The notes beneath the pieces were generated by a model. That model did no database searches. It was not told where the DNA came from and worked only from the letters and a program-made list of their open reading frames with translations. A DNA stretch of 49,837 nt, from assembly GCA_003130845.1 (NCBI GenBank), contig QEXW01000078.1:1-49837 (forward strand). The letters are read 5' to 3'. The position numbers were made by a program, and so were the translations under genes. How positions within the stretch are numbered: position 1 is the first letter of the stretch; the number at the start of each line of letters is the position of its first letter. The DNA comes from Anaerolineae bacterium (GTDB lineage: Bacteria; Chloroflexota; Anaerolineae; Anaerolineales; Villigracilaceae). Below, piece by piece: positions 1 through 8,080 of this stretch.

Positions 1-519
1 GGCTCTCTGCGCTATCTCACGCGACAGGAAATTCTTGACGATACCGGCTTTTTGTCTGGAATGTCGGTAACACAGGTGGATGCTGGCTTGGAAAAGGCGT
101 TCCAGCGTGGCACATTGCTCAAGGTTGAATCCAGTTTCGGTGACCTATGGATGTTGAATTCGCCTCGCGGAAGGGCAACCGCAGAAGCATTGCGCAATGC
201 GGCGGAAGCGACGTTGCATCGTCTGCCGCCCCCTACCCCCTTGCCGCGTCCCAACATCTTTCAGATTTACGAGGAGAACATTGGACCGCTGACCCCGATG
301 ATGGCTGAAACTTTGATAGACGCTGAACGTGAATACTCTGCTGAGTGGTTGGCCGAAGCAATCAGGATTGCGCTAGAGCGTAATATTCGCAACTGGAAAT
401 ACATCGCGGCTATTTTACGCCGCTGGAAAGAAGAAGGCTATGAAGGAAAAAATCGAACGAACGCTGAACAGGTTGCAAAGCGATATTCCCAAACCAAGTT
501 CGATGAATACCTCGATTGA
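1..519 (+). CDS. DnaD-domain replication protein, 5' truncated
   Basis: The frame is open from base 1, so the gene starts outside the window; an internal ATG at 52 is not needed as a start. The C-terminal part has the pattern of the DnaD/phage-type replication domain: an IFQIYEENIGPLTPMMAE helix followed by a long amphipathic helix and a conserved IRNWKYIAAILRRWKEEG end. DnaD-domain proteins take part in loading the replicative helicase in Gram-positive bacteria and phages. The next gene is a DnaC/DnaI-like ATPase whose start lies inside this one, so the pair is probably a primosome or helicase-loading module. Whether it is the chromosomal initiator system or a prophage remnant cannot be decided here, as no other phage gene is visible. 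The domain call is fairly secure; the role is inferred. Confidence 0.75.
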   Translation, partial: GSLRYLTRQEILDDTGFLSGMSVTQVDAGLEKAFQRGTLLKVESSFGDLWMLNSPRGRATAEALRNAAEATLHRLPPPTPLPRPNIFQIYEENIGPLTPMMAETLIDAEREYSAEWLAEAIRIALERNIRNWKYIAAILRRWKEEGYEGKNRTNAEQVAKRYSQTKFDEYLD

Positions 520-1963
520 GCGCAAAGCGCGGGTTGAGCCGCTGGGTGACCCAAATTGCTCCATTTGTGGCGGCGTTGGTTATGTGCGCTATGATGTTCC
601 GCTTGGGCATGAAAAGTTTGGCAAAGTAGAACTATGCGCCTGTCGTGCAGTCGATCGCGCTCAAGTGGCGCGCGCACGCTTGTATGCCATGAGCAATTTA
701 GAACGATTGAAGCACCTGACCTTTGAAAACTTCCGCACCGAGGGAAATCCTAAAGTCCGCCATGCAATCACCCAAATTGAGCGCGATAACTTGGAATTTG
801 CCAAAAGTGTTTGTCAAGAGTTTAGCGAGCACCTGGTAGGATGGATTTTATTGGAGGGCTCGTATGGCTGCGGCAAGACGCATTTGGCAGCAGCCATTGC
901 CAATGCAGTGGTTGCGCGCGGCGTGCCAACGCTGTTTATTACCGTCCCCGACTTGCTAGATAGCTTGCGTTTTGCCTATAACAGCCCCGAAACGACATTT
1001 GAGGCCCGTTTTGACGACATCCGCAATGCCAACCTGCTGGTGATGGATGACTTTGGCACGCAAAATGCGACGGGTTGGGCGCAAGAAAAACTATTTCAAA
1101 TTATCAACTACCGCTATATCAACAAATTGCCCACCGTAGTGACTACGAACTTGGTGTTAGATGAAATTGAGAGTCGCATTCGTTCGCGCTTACAAGACGA
1201 AGAACTCGTACGTCACGTGCGCATTATGACGCTTGATTACCGCCATCCAGAAGAAACCAGCAATCCGGGTCTTTCCATGCTCTCTCTGAAAGACATTAAA
1301 GAGATGACTTTTCTGACTTGGCAAGACCGTCAGAACGAGTTGGGGCATGAGATTGTCACCGTCAAAACGGTAGAGCGCAAGGGGAGCGGTGGAATGGCAG
1401 TGCGCGATAAGGAAATTGAACGGGAAAAAGTGACCCAGGCACACCTGGAACGGCTTAAACGCGCCCACGATGCGGCGGCCGATTTTGCCGAGCATCCGCG
1501 TGGATGGCTGGTCTTGCTGGGGCCGTCGTTTTGTGGCAAAACGCATCTGGCAGCAGCCATTGGTCATTACCGCATGGGTATGGGTGGACAAGCGATTATG
1601 GCTGATGTTTCCGTTTTGCTGGATTATCTCAAGCAGACTTTCCGTCCCAATTCTGATATTTCTTTCGACCGGCGCTTTTACGAAATCCGTACCGCGCCGC
1701 TCTTGATTCTGGATGGCTTCAAAGAGAGCAACATGAACTCGGCTTGGGCGGAAGACAAGCTCTATCAGATTTTGAATTATCGCTATTACGACAATCTGCC
1801 GACGGTGATTACATCCCAAATGGACCCGGAAAGCTTTGCCCGCAACCATCCTAGCTTGTGGAACAAGATTCTTGACCCCACCAAATGCCAGGTGTTTTCG
1901 ATAGACATGCCGCCATTTAGAAAACAAAGAAGCAAGAAAGAGAGAGCAAAACCATCGAATTAA
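440..1963 (+). CDS. Tandem AAA+ DnaC/DnaI-like helicase loader
   Basis: A 507-residue protein with two DnaC-like ATPase modules in one chain; usual family members have one and about 250-330 residues. A cysteine pattern C40-x2-C43...C66-x-C68 resembles the N-terminal zinc region of DnaI-type loaders. Module 1 has Walker A GSYGCGKTH (140-148), Walker B LLVMDD (199-204) and an arginine-rich SRIRSRL segment near 245-251. Module 2 has an intact Walker A GPSFCGKTH (361-369), but its Walker B reads LLILDG (421-426), so the second acidic residue is lost, and no matching SRL segment is seen. The overlap with the upstream gene is 80 bp if translation starts at 440; ATG 503 would reduce it to 17 bp. An AAGAAGG sequence lies just before 440, closer than ideal. 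The likely role is loading or remodelling of the replicative helicase together with the DnaD-domain partner. Confidence 0.8.
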   Translation: MKEKIERTLNRLQSDIPKPSSMNTSIERKARVEPLGDPNCSICGGVGYVRYDVPLGHEKFGKVELCACRAVDRAQVARARLYAMSNLERLKHLTFENFRTEGNPKVRHAITQIERDNLEFAKSVCQEFSEHLVGWILLEGSYGCGKTHLAAAIANAVVARGVPTLFITVPDLLDSLRFAYNSPETTFEARFDDIRNANLLVMDDFGTQNATGWAQEKLFQIINYRYINKLPTVVTTNLVLDEIESRIRSRLQDEELVRHVRIMTLDYRHPEETSNPGLSMLSLKDIKEMTFLTWQDRQNELGHEIVTVKTVERKGSGGMAVRDKEIEREKVTQAHLERLKRAHDAAADFAEHPRGWLVLLGPSFCGKTHLAAAIGHYRMGMGGQAIMADVSVLLDYLKQTFRPNSDISFDRRFYEIRTAPLLILDGFKESNMNSAWAEDKLYQILNYRYYDNLPTVITSQMDPESFARNHPSLWNKILDPTKCQVFSIDMPPFRKQRSKKERAKPSN

Positions 1964-1970
1964 TTCCGGG

Positions 1971-2003
1971 CAGGCGGCTTAAGAGAACTCAAGTTGCCGC
2001 CTG
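1971..2003. repeat. Inverted repeat after helicase-loader gene
   Basis: CAGGCGGC (1971-1978) and GCCGCCTG (1996-2003) can form an 8-bp GC-rich stem just downstream of the loader gene. No T-run follows on the plus strand, so it is a poor intrinsic terminator; it may still stabilise the mRNA 3' end. Confidence 0.4.
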
Positions 2004-2019
2004 GCAAAATTTGCACAAG

Positions 2020-2093
2020 TTCTAACGCAAAGTCGCAGAGTCGCAAAGAAAAAAGCTGAGCATCTGGGTGTACGCGTGCCTTTGCGTTAAGAA
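2020..2093. repeat. Short interspersed repeat with CGCAAAG units and inverted ends
   Basis: Three adjacent 8-mers ACGCAAAG, TCGCAGAG and TCGCAAAG (2025-2048) are followed about 30 bases later by an inverted copy, CTTTGCGTTA (2080-2089), which matches TAACGCAAAG (2023-2032) perfectly. The arrangement lies in a non-coding gap between convergent genes. It looks like a small dispersed intergenic repeat or MITE-like element, but its copy number cannot be judged from one window. Confidence 0.5.
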
Positions 2094-2136
2094 AATCCCC
2101 ACGAAAGTGATTCAAGACCCAAAGCGGTTAGAATCT

Positions 2137-2856
2137 TTAGTAGGGCCATTCCTTGCCGTCGTAATCTATCAGGGCAAGGCGATTTTCATCGGCGTTGGTG
2201 CCGAATAAAATAGGAATGGCCAGGGCGGCGGCTTCTTCTGGTTCGAAGTGTGCTTCGACCGCTTTTTGCCCGTGCATGTACGAACGTATCCAGCCAGGGT
2301 GATAGAGACGAAAGGTGTACCCTTGCGGACGCAAGTCATTAAACAAGATTTTGACCGCCATATTCAGGGCGGCCTTGGACATGCAATATCCGAACCAACT
2401 TGTGCGCTGCGCTGCGCCGATACTGCCTGCCTCCGAGGAGATAAAGCACAATCGTTTGCCTTGTCCGGCATCCATTAAAGGCAAAAACGCCTCTACCACG
2501 CGCAAAGGCCCCAAGGCGTTCACATCATACAGCCGATGCATCTCCTCATAATTCTGTGGTGAGCGGATGCCTGCATAAATTGTTTCCGATTGCACCCCGG
2601 CGTTGTTGATGAGAACATCCAGAGCCCCCACGCGCTGCTGCACGAAATCCGCTGCGGCATGCAACGATTCCATCGAACGCACATCCAGTGGAACAATCTC
2701 AAGCGTTTCGGGATATTGGCGCTGCAAGGCAGGCAATTCTGGCCAATCCGACAAGTATTGCCCGGCAAAAACGTGCCAGCCCAGCGGAAGCAAAGCCGCA
2801 CACAAACCCAATCCGAACCCTCGGTCGCCACCGGTAACCAAAACCGTGCCTGGCAC
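2137..2856 (-). CDS. SDR family NAD(P)-dependent oxidoreductase
   Basis: A 239-residue short-chain dehydrogenase/reductase. Visible motifs are the N-terminal cofactor turn TGGDRGFGLG (about 8-17), the NNAG motif (about 85-88) and the catalytic Tyr-Lys pair in YCMSK, with a serine pair (FISSEAG) upstream. SDRs reduce or oxidise carbonyl/hydroxyl substrates with NAD(P)H; the substrate cannot be predicted. The start is GTG at 2856, supported by an excellent AGGAGG six bases upstream. That ribosome site overlaps the TAG stop of the ThuA-like gene, so the two are an operon with likely translational coupling (9-bp gap). The family is certain, the specific reaction unknown. It might act on a sugar or polyol, given the ThuA-like partner, but that is guesswork. 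Confidence 0.85.
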   Translation of the reverse strand: MPGTVLVTGGDRGFGLGLCAALLPLGWHVFAGQYLSDWPELPALQRQYPETLEIVPLDVRSMESLHAAADFVQQRVGALDVLINNAGVQSETIYAGIRSPQNYEEMHRLYDVNALGPLRVVEAFLPLMDAGQGKRLCFISSEAGSIGAAQRTSWFGYCMSKAALNMAVKILFNDLRPQGYTFRLYHPGWIRSYMHGQKAVEAHFEPEEAAALAIPILFGTNADENRLALIDYDGKEWPY

Positions 2857-2865
2857 TGAGACCTC

Positions 2866-3516
2866 CTAATTTGTTCTAAAATCGCCCTCGGTACACCAAC
2901 GCGCGCAATTGCGTATTAATGTTTGAAAGGCGGGCTGTTGCCAAACTTCGAGCGTGTGGCCGGGGGTGAGTACTGCTACGCGTCCCTTACCTTCTTGCAA
3001 TCTCCAGCCGGCAGGTTGTTCACCATGGATAGAGTTTGCTTTGAGAAAAACATCTATCTCAGGGTTGGTGATAGACATAAAATAATGCTCGTCTTGTGCT
3101 GTGAATCGAACGGCGCCGGTCGTTAATGGATGGCTTGAGACTGGTTCGAAGGTAACTGAACACTGTTCTGGGTGGTATCTGAAAACTCCGCCGAGCAAAT
3201 TTCGCAAAATGGGTGCTTCCTCATACCCTGCTGTGCCGGAGTGGATAGCGAGTAACCCCTTTCCCTGCCGTACATAATCAGCAAAGGCGTTTTCTATTTC
3301 TTCTGTCATCCATGGGGATTGCTCGGTGCTAGAAATGTTGTTTGATTTCGACAGAATAACCAGGGGGTAGGTATTCATGTAAAGTGCAGACCAATCGCGG
3401 GCATTCTCTAACCAATCAAACTGAAACCCATGCTCTTGCAAAGTGCTTAAACCCTGCTGGATGAGCGCTGCGGGATGCCAGTAATCATCACATAAGACCA
3501 ATGTTTTGCATTCCAT
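2866..3516 (-). CDS. ThuA-like (trehalose utilisation / type 1 glutaminase-like) protein
   Basis: About 216 residues from ATG 3516, where the conserved fold begins (MECKTLVLCDDYWHP). A longer ORF reaches 3600, but its extra 28 residues look unlike the family. The ThuA pattern is visible: YPLVILSKSN, GKGLLAIHSG in the middle, and a C-terminal GRVAVLTPGHTLEVW block followed by a final helix ending in CARW. ThuA-like proteins have a class-I glutamine-amidotransferase-like fold; their catalytic role is mostly unknown, although ThuA itself is linked to trehalose or keto-sugar metabolism. The gene is first in a two-gene minus-strand operon with the SDR. It is divergent from the exchanger gene at 3630. 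The fold call is reasonable, the function open. Confidence 0.7.
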   Translation of the reverse strand: MECKTLVLCDDYWHPAALIQQGLSTLQEHGFQFDWLENARDWSALYMNTYPLVILSKSNNISSTEQSPWMTEEIENAFADYVRQGKGLLAIHSGTAGYEEAPILRNLLGGVFRYHPEQCSVTFEPVSSHPLTTGAVRFTAQDEHYFMSITNPEIDVFLKANSIHGEQPAGWRLQEGKGRVAVLTPGHTLEVWQQPAFQTLIRNCARWCTEGDFRTN

Positions 3517-3629
3517 CCTGAATTTCCGTGCAACCAACTTTGAAGTGATGGTATGATAAGCATTATTATGCCATACATTTTCTCCGCTGGGCATTTCCAA
3601 TTTTCAACTCATCAGGAGATAACAACGAT

Positions 3630-4718
3630 ATGATGCTTTTTACCGGGGTTATGTTCATTGCCGGTCTGGCTCTGCTGATTCTTGGAGCAGAGTGGTTGGT
3701 GCGTGGTTCTTCACGAATTGCGGCCTGGGCAGGGATTTCACCGCTTGTGATTGGGCTGACAGTGGTTGCTTTTGGAACGAGTGCGCCCGAATTGGCAATT
3801 AACGTACAATCTGCCCTAGCAGGTCAACCTGATATTGCCATCGGCAATGTAGTTGGGAGCAATATCGCCAACGTTCTACTTATCCTGGGTCTGTCGGCGG
3901 CGATTGCACCGCTCATGGTGCAGCAACAGGTTGTGCGACAGGACGTGCCAATTATGATTGGCGTTTCTGTTGTTACTTTTTTGTTTGCTCTGAACGGGTT
4001 GATTAGCACCTTTGAAGGTTTCATTTTGTTTAGTGCCTTGCTGGTTTATACCTGGTTCCTCATTCGCCAGAGCCGTTCCGAAAGCCGGGAAGTGGAACAG
4101 GAATACGAACAGGAATACGCTCCACGCGAACAAAAAAGCATACGGGGTTGGGTTTGGAACATTGGCTTGGTGTTGGTTGGTTTAGGATTACTCATTTTAG
4201 GTGCGCGTTGGATGGTTTCAAGCGCAGTAGAAGTGGCCCATTGGTTGGGTGTGGGTGAACTGGTGATTGGCCTGACAGTTGTTGCAGTAGGCACCTCATT
4301 GCCCGAACTAGCAACGTCTGTCATGGCTGCTATTAAAGGGGAGCGTGATATTGCCGTTGGTAATGTGGTGGGCAGTAACATTTTTAATCTGCTTTCTGTT
4401 TTGGGCCTAAGCGCTATCATTGTGCCGGAGGGTATTCCGGTTTCACAAGCAGCCATCCGGTTCGATATTCCAATCATGATTGCGGTGGCCCTGGCTTCTT
4501 TTCCCATTTTTCTTACCGGCGGCCAAATCTATCGCTGGGAAGGATTGCTCTTCCTGGGTTACTACGTTGTTTACACCGTTTATCTGGTTTTGAATGCTAC
4601 ACATCACAGCGCCTTGCCGGTTTTTAACAACGTCATGGCTTGGTTTGTATTGCCGCTCACCGCACTAACGCTGGTCATCTCGCTCTGGTATGAATTTCAT
4701 GTGCGTCGAAGAGCGTAA
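3630..4718 (+). CDS. Sodium/calcium exchanger family protein (CaCA, YrbG-like)
   Basis: A 362-residue integral membrane antiporter. The two alpha-repeats that define the CaCA superfamily are clear: GTSAPELAINVQSAL followed by IGNVVGSNIANVLLILG in the N-terminal half, and GTSLPELATSVMAAIKG followed by VGNVVGSNIFNLLSVLG in the C-terminal half. About ten hydrophobic segments flank them, and a charged loop rich in Glu and Arg (about 144-165) lies between the halves. The Pro-Glu in each repeat forms the ion-binding centre in the family. The predicted activity is Ca2+ export against Na+ or H+. ATG 3630 follows AGGAG by 11 bases. The gene stands alone and ends in a good terminator, but it precedes the Mrp operon, so this stretch is devoted to cation homeostasis. 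Confidence 0.9.
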   Translation: MMLFTGVMFIAGLALLILGAEWLVRGSSRIAAWAGISPLVIGLTVVAFGTSAPELAINVQSALAGQPDIAIGNVVGSNIANVLLILGLSAAIAPLMVQQQVVRQDVPIMIGVSVVTFLFALNGLISTFEGFILFSALLVYTWFLIRQSRSESREVEQEYEQEYAPREQKSIRGWVWNIGLVLVGLGLLILGARWMVSSAVEVAHWLGVGELVIGLTVVAVGTSLPELATSVMAAIKGERDIAVGNVVGSNIFNLLSVLGLSAIIVPEGIPVSQAAIRFDIPIMIAVALASFPIFLTGGQIYRWEGLLFLGYYVVYTVYLVLNATHHSALPVFNNVMAWFVLPLTALTLVISLWYEFHVRRRA

Positions 4719-4752
4719 AGACGACAATTTTTGGTTATCAAAATATCAAAAA

Positions 4753-4777
4753 CCCGCTCCAAAAGCGGGATTTTTTT
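4753..4777 (+). terminator. Intrinsic terminator of the exchanger gene
   Basis: CCCGCT (4753-4758) pairs with AGCGGG (4764-4769) around a 5-nt loop, followed by seven T. It lies 34 bases after the exchanger stop and before the mrpA promoter, which rules out the longer TTG start at 4731 for mrpA. Confidence 0.9.
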
Positions 4778-4789
4778 GCGTTTGTTTGC

Positions 4790-4795
4790 TAAAAT
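4790..4795 (+). promoter_or_regulatory. -10 box (TAAAAT) of the mrp operon, leaderless-type
   Basis: TAAAAT ends seven bases before the mrpA ATG (4803). A start point 6-8 nt after the box would fall on or next to the ATG, and no ribosome site is visible, so the transcript would be leaderless. No good -35 hexamer is seen at 16-18 bp. Confidence 0.55.
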
Positions 4796-4802
4796 ACGCC
4801 CC

Positions 4803-7703
4803 ATGATTGAAACCGTTCTCCTGCTACCTCTCGTACTGATTGCCCTTGGCCTGCTGATTGTGTTGCCTTTGCGCCGCACAGCACTCACCAATCCACAGGC
4901 AGGTTGGTTCCTTTCTCTCTTTCCTCTGGCTGCCTTCTTTTCTGTTTTGTATGCTTACAACTTACTGCCAAACGGCAAACCACTTTTCTTCCGTTTGCCC
5001 TGGCTTCCTTTACTTGACCTTCACTTCTCGCTTTATTTGGATGGCCTCTCGGCACTTTTTGCCCTAATCATCACCGGCATTGGCACGTTGATTATTCTCT
5101 ACACAGGTTATTATTTCCACCATACTTCTACCGCGGGAAGCCATTCCCCGGCAGATAGCCACCTGGAATTTCGCTTTTTTGCCTACACCCTACTTTTTAT
5201 GCTGGCAATGCTCGGCCTTGTCCTGGCCGGCGATTTGATAACGATGTTCATCTTCTGGGAAGGTACGAGCATCTCATCGTTCCTGCTCATCGGCTATAAG
5301 TACAAAGAGGAGGCCGCGCGCAAAGGAGCGTTCAAATCGCTGTTCATCACGGGCGGGGGCGGCATTGCGCTGCTAGCGGGTTTCTTGTTTGTCATCCATC
5401 TCACCGGCAGCGCCGACCTGAACGCCATCCTGGCCGGGCGGGATGTGTTGACCACCAGCCCACTCTACCCGGTCTTCTTTACGCTGATTGCGTTCGGCGC
5501 GTTCACTAAGAGCGCGCAATTCCCGGCGCACATCTGGCTGCCCGAAGCCATGAGCGCCCCCACTCCCGCCAGCGCCTTCTTGCATTCTGCAACGATGGTC
5601 AAAGCCGGCGTCTATCTGCTGGCGCGGCTCAACCCGGCGCTGGGCGGCACCGACCTGTGGTTTTGGGTTCTTTCCCTGTTTGGGATTGCCACCATGTTGG
5701 TTGGGGCTTACCTGGGCGCCAAACAAAACGACCTAAAGCCTTTATTGGCCTATTCCACCGTTTCACAACTTGGCGTTTTGGTGGCACTCATTGGTCAAAA
5801 CACCGAAATTGCCTTCAAAGCCTTAGTGATTAGCATCCTCGCCCATGCCCTCTACAAATCCGCCCTGTTTATGGCGGCAGGCATTATTGACCACGAGACC
5901 GGCACGCGCGATTTGCGCAAACTCGGCGGCTTGCGCAAGCAAATGCCGATTCTTTTTGGGGTAACGGCCATTGCCGCGCTCTCGATGGCCGGGCTTCCGC
6001 CGTTGTTTGGCTTTCTGGCAAAAGAGACTCTGCTCGCAACCGCCACCCATCCGACCCTGCCTCCTGTCGTCAACGCCATCTTCCCCCTGACGACCGTTTT
6101 GGCCGGGGCGTTGATTCTGTTCCAGGCGGGGATTCTTGTCTGGGGCGTCTTCCTGTCCCCCCCTGCCGACCCCAAACATCCTGCGCATGGGCATGACCCG
6201 CGCTTTGGCTTCTGGCTCGCTCCGGCTCTGCCTGCATTGCTCTCGCTGCTGATAGGCATCACCCCCATCGAGCCGGCCTCGCTGGCAAACTTCCTGGCCG
6301 AGGCGGCCAAAGCCGTTTACGGCGCAAAAGTCAAGGTCTCGCTCGCGCTGTGGACAGGCATCAACGTTCCACTCATCCTCTCAATCGTGGCTGTTTCGCT
6401 GGGGTTGCTCCTGTTCTGGCAGAGAAATCGCCTGCGCCCGGCGCTGATGGCGTTTTTGCCCAACCTAACGGTCAACACCCTGTTTGATGGGACTGTGCAA
6501 GGGCTAGATTGGCTTGCGCATACGGCCACCCGGCTTCAGGCTGGACGAATGCGAGTTTACTTGCGTGTTATTGTATTGAGTGCCGTGGTGTTATTGCTCT
6601 TACTCGTTGGCCTTCCCCCTCTGACTTTGTTCCAAAACGTACAGTGGAACTTGATGGGACTCAACGGTTTGCGCGCTTTCTCATTGGTAGTGATGGCCAC
6701 TGCTGGCTTAGCCACAGTTTTTCTACGGCGTGACCTGTACGCCGTGATTGCGCTAGGCCTGGTGGGGTTAGCCGTTGCCATCTGGATGGCATTGGAGCCC
6801 GCCCCCGATGTGGCGTTAGTACAGGTTGTTGTAGATATTCTAACAACCGTCATCCTGATTTTAGGGCTGAATGCCATTCCGCGCAAACAACGTGCCCGTG
6901 CCAATGAGTTATTGCATAGTCGGCGTGGTATGACCCGCGATTGGCTGGTGGCCGGGCTGCTTGGGCTGGTTGTGGCATGGACAACTTTTACGGCTTTGGA
7001 ATTGCGTCCACGCCAGAGCCTGGTTTCCCCTTATTACGCGCAAAATGCCAAACCACTGACCGGTGCCAAAGACATCGTTGGAGCGATTGTGGTGGACTTC
7101 CGCGGTTCGGATACGCTAATCGAAATTATGGTGTTCGGTATGGCTGGTGTAGCGCTCTACACGCTATTTCACTTTGGCACACGCCAACTCGAAGAGCGCG
7201 CAGCCAAAGAGCCAGGAGTGAAACTTTTACTTCCTGGCACACCCAAGGGCATTTACGCTCTGCCGACTTCCCCACTTTTGCATACTTTGGCCTATGTCAT
7301 CTTGCCCTTGGCGTTTATGCTTGGCGCAACACACATGATGTACGGACACGACCAACCTGGAGATGGTTTTACAGCGGGTGTTATCATTAGCTTGGCCATT
7401 GCGATGTGGTACATTGTGTTTGGTTATGAAGATACCCGTCGAAAATTGCCCTGGCTCAATCGCAATCATTTCGTGGCTGCTGGCCTGCTGCTGGCACTCT
7501 TCAATGCCTTAGGTGGGCTTGTGCTTGGCGCAGGCTTTTTTGCTCCTGTGGATTATGGAAAATTGCTCTCCCTGCCTTTGCCGCCTGGCTTCGCCTTGAG
7601 TAGTGCCTTTGTGTTCGAGGTTGCCATTTGTCTGACCGTGATTGGCAGCGCCAGCTTAATGATTGACAACTTAGGGCGTCCACGCGAGGAAGAGAACACA
7701 TGA
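4803..7703 (+). CDS. mrpA: Mrp cation/H+ antiporter subunit A fused to subunit B
   Basis: 966 residues from ATG 4803. The N-terminal part is the NuoL-like antiporter domain with many membrane helices, the conserved FIFWEGTSISSFLLIGYKY segment and the SAPTPASAFLHSATMVKAGVYLLARL segment containing the conserved lysine helix. It is followed by the MrpA-specific domain related to the membrane-bound hydrogenase subunits (around 600-780), and finally a MrpB/MnhB domain (TLAYVILPLAFMLGATHMMYGHDQPGDGF onward, here split for reading). A-B fusions are known from group 2 Mrp systems such as rhizobial PhaAB. With subunits C-G downstream this forms the multisubunit Na+(K+)/H+ antiporter of the cytoplasmic membrane, used for pH and salt homeostasis. 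mrpC starts inside the stop codon (ATGA). The DNA between about 5270 and 6550 looks more GC-rich than both ends of the same gene. Confidence 0.93.
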   Translation: MIETVLLLPLVLIALGLLIVLPLRRTALTNPQAGWFLSLFPLAAFFSVLYAYNLLPNGKPLFFRLPWLPLLDLHFSLYLDGLSALFALIITGIGTLIILYTGYYFHHTSTAGSHSPADSHLEFRFFAYTLLFMLAMLGLVLAGDLITMFIFWEGTSISSFLLIGYKYKEEAARKGAFKSLFITGGGGIALLAGFLFVIHLTGSADLNAILAGRDVLTTSPLYPVFFTLIAFGAFTKSAQFPAHIWLPEAMSAPTPASAFLHSATMVKAGVYLLARLNPALGGTDLWFWVLSLFGIATMLVGAYLGAKQNDLKPLLAYSTVSQLGVLVALIGQNTEIAFKALVISILAHALYKSALFMAAGIIDHETGTRDLRKLGGLRKQMPILFGVTAIAALSMAGLPPLFGFLAKETLLATATHPTLPPVVNAIFPLTTVLAGALILFQAGILVWGVFLSPPADPKHPAHGHDPRFGFWLAPALPALLSLLIGITPIEPASLANFLAEAAKAVYGAKVKVSLALWTGINVPLILSIVAVSLGLLLFWQRNRLRPALMAFLPNLTVNTLFDGTVQGLDWLAHTATRLQAGRMRVYLRVIVLSAVVLLLLLVGLPPLTLFQNVQWNLMGLNGLRAFSLVVMATAGLATVFLRRDLYAVIALGLVGLAVAIWMALEPAPDVALVQVVVDILTTVILILGLNAIPRKQRARANELLHSRRGMTRDWLVAGLLGLVVAWTTFTALELRPRQSLVSPYYAQNAKPLTGAKDIVGAIVVDFRGSDTLIEIMVFGMAGVALYTLFHFGTRQLEERAAKEPGVKLLLPGTPKGIYALPTSPLLHTLAYVILPLAFMLGATHMMYGHDQPGDGFTAGVIISLAIAMWYIVFGYEDTRRKLPWLNRNHFVAAGLLLALFNALGGLVLGAGFFAPVDYGKLLSLPLPPGFALSSAFVFEVAICLTVIGSASLMIDNLGRPREEENT

Positions 7704-8032
7704 ATATTTTGACCGCCTTGACCATTGGCATTCTTTTTGCGATTGCTATGTACCAAATGCTACGGCGCAATGTTATCCGCGCTGCAATTGGACTAGCCTT
7801 AATTTCCAATGCCATCAATCTCTACTTGTTTAGTATGGGTGCTTACAATGGTGTAGAAGCCGCTTATAGCACTGCCATAGCCCAAATCAGCGACCCTCTG
7901 CCACAAGCCTTGGTCTTGACAGCAATTGTGATTAGCGCTGGCGGGTTTGCCTTTGTGTTGGGTTTGTTGTACGTTGTATCCACGCGCTATAAAACAAGTG
8001 ATAGCGACGAAATCGAAGGCCTGAAGCATTAG
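7700..8032 (+). CDS. mrpC: Mrp antiporter subunit C
   Basis: A 110-residue NuoK-like protein with three transmembrane helices. The family signature DPLPQALVLTAIVIS is present (about 68-82), preceded by the GLALISNAINLYLFSMG helix. Length and motif fit MrpC/MnhC. The start overlaps the mrpA stop by four bases (ATGA), which points to translational coupling within the operon. MrpC sits between the A and D antiporter-like subunits in the complex. The tail after the last helix is short and acidic. The next gene starts 48 bases further on, without a clear ribosome site. Confidence 0.92.
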   Translation: MNILTALTIGILFAIAMYQMLRRNVIRAAIGLALISNAINLYLFSMGAYNGVEAAYSTAIAQISDPLPQALVLTAIVISAGGFAFVLGLLYVVSTRYKTSDSDEIEGLKH

Positions 8033-8080
8033 ACGGTTTTTGTATTCCCATCCTGTCTTATCCATACTAATCACTCACTG

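Noticed and set aside
1190-1927. 245-codon antisense frame over the helicase loader
   Set aside because: The plus-strand frame has unmistakable AAA+ motifs; the antisense product resembles nothing.
4731-4802. TTG-started N-terminal extension of mrpA
   Set aside because: It runs through a clear intrinsic terminator and the -10 box, and the residues are unlike MrpA.
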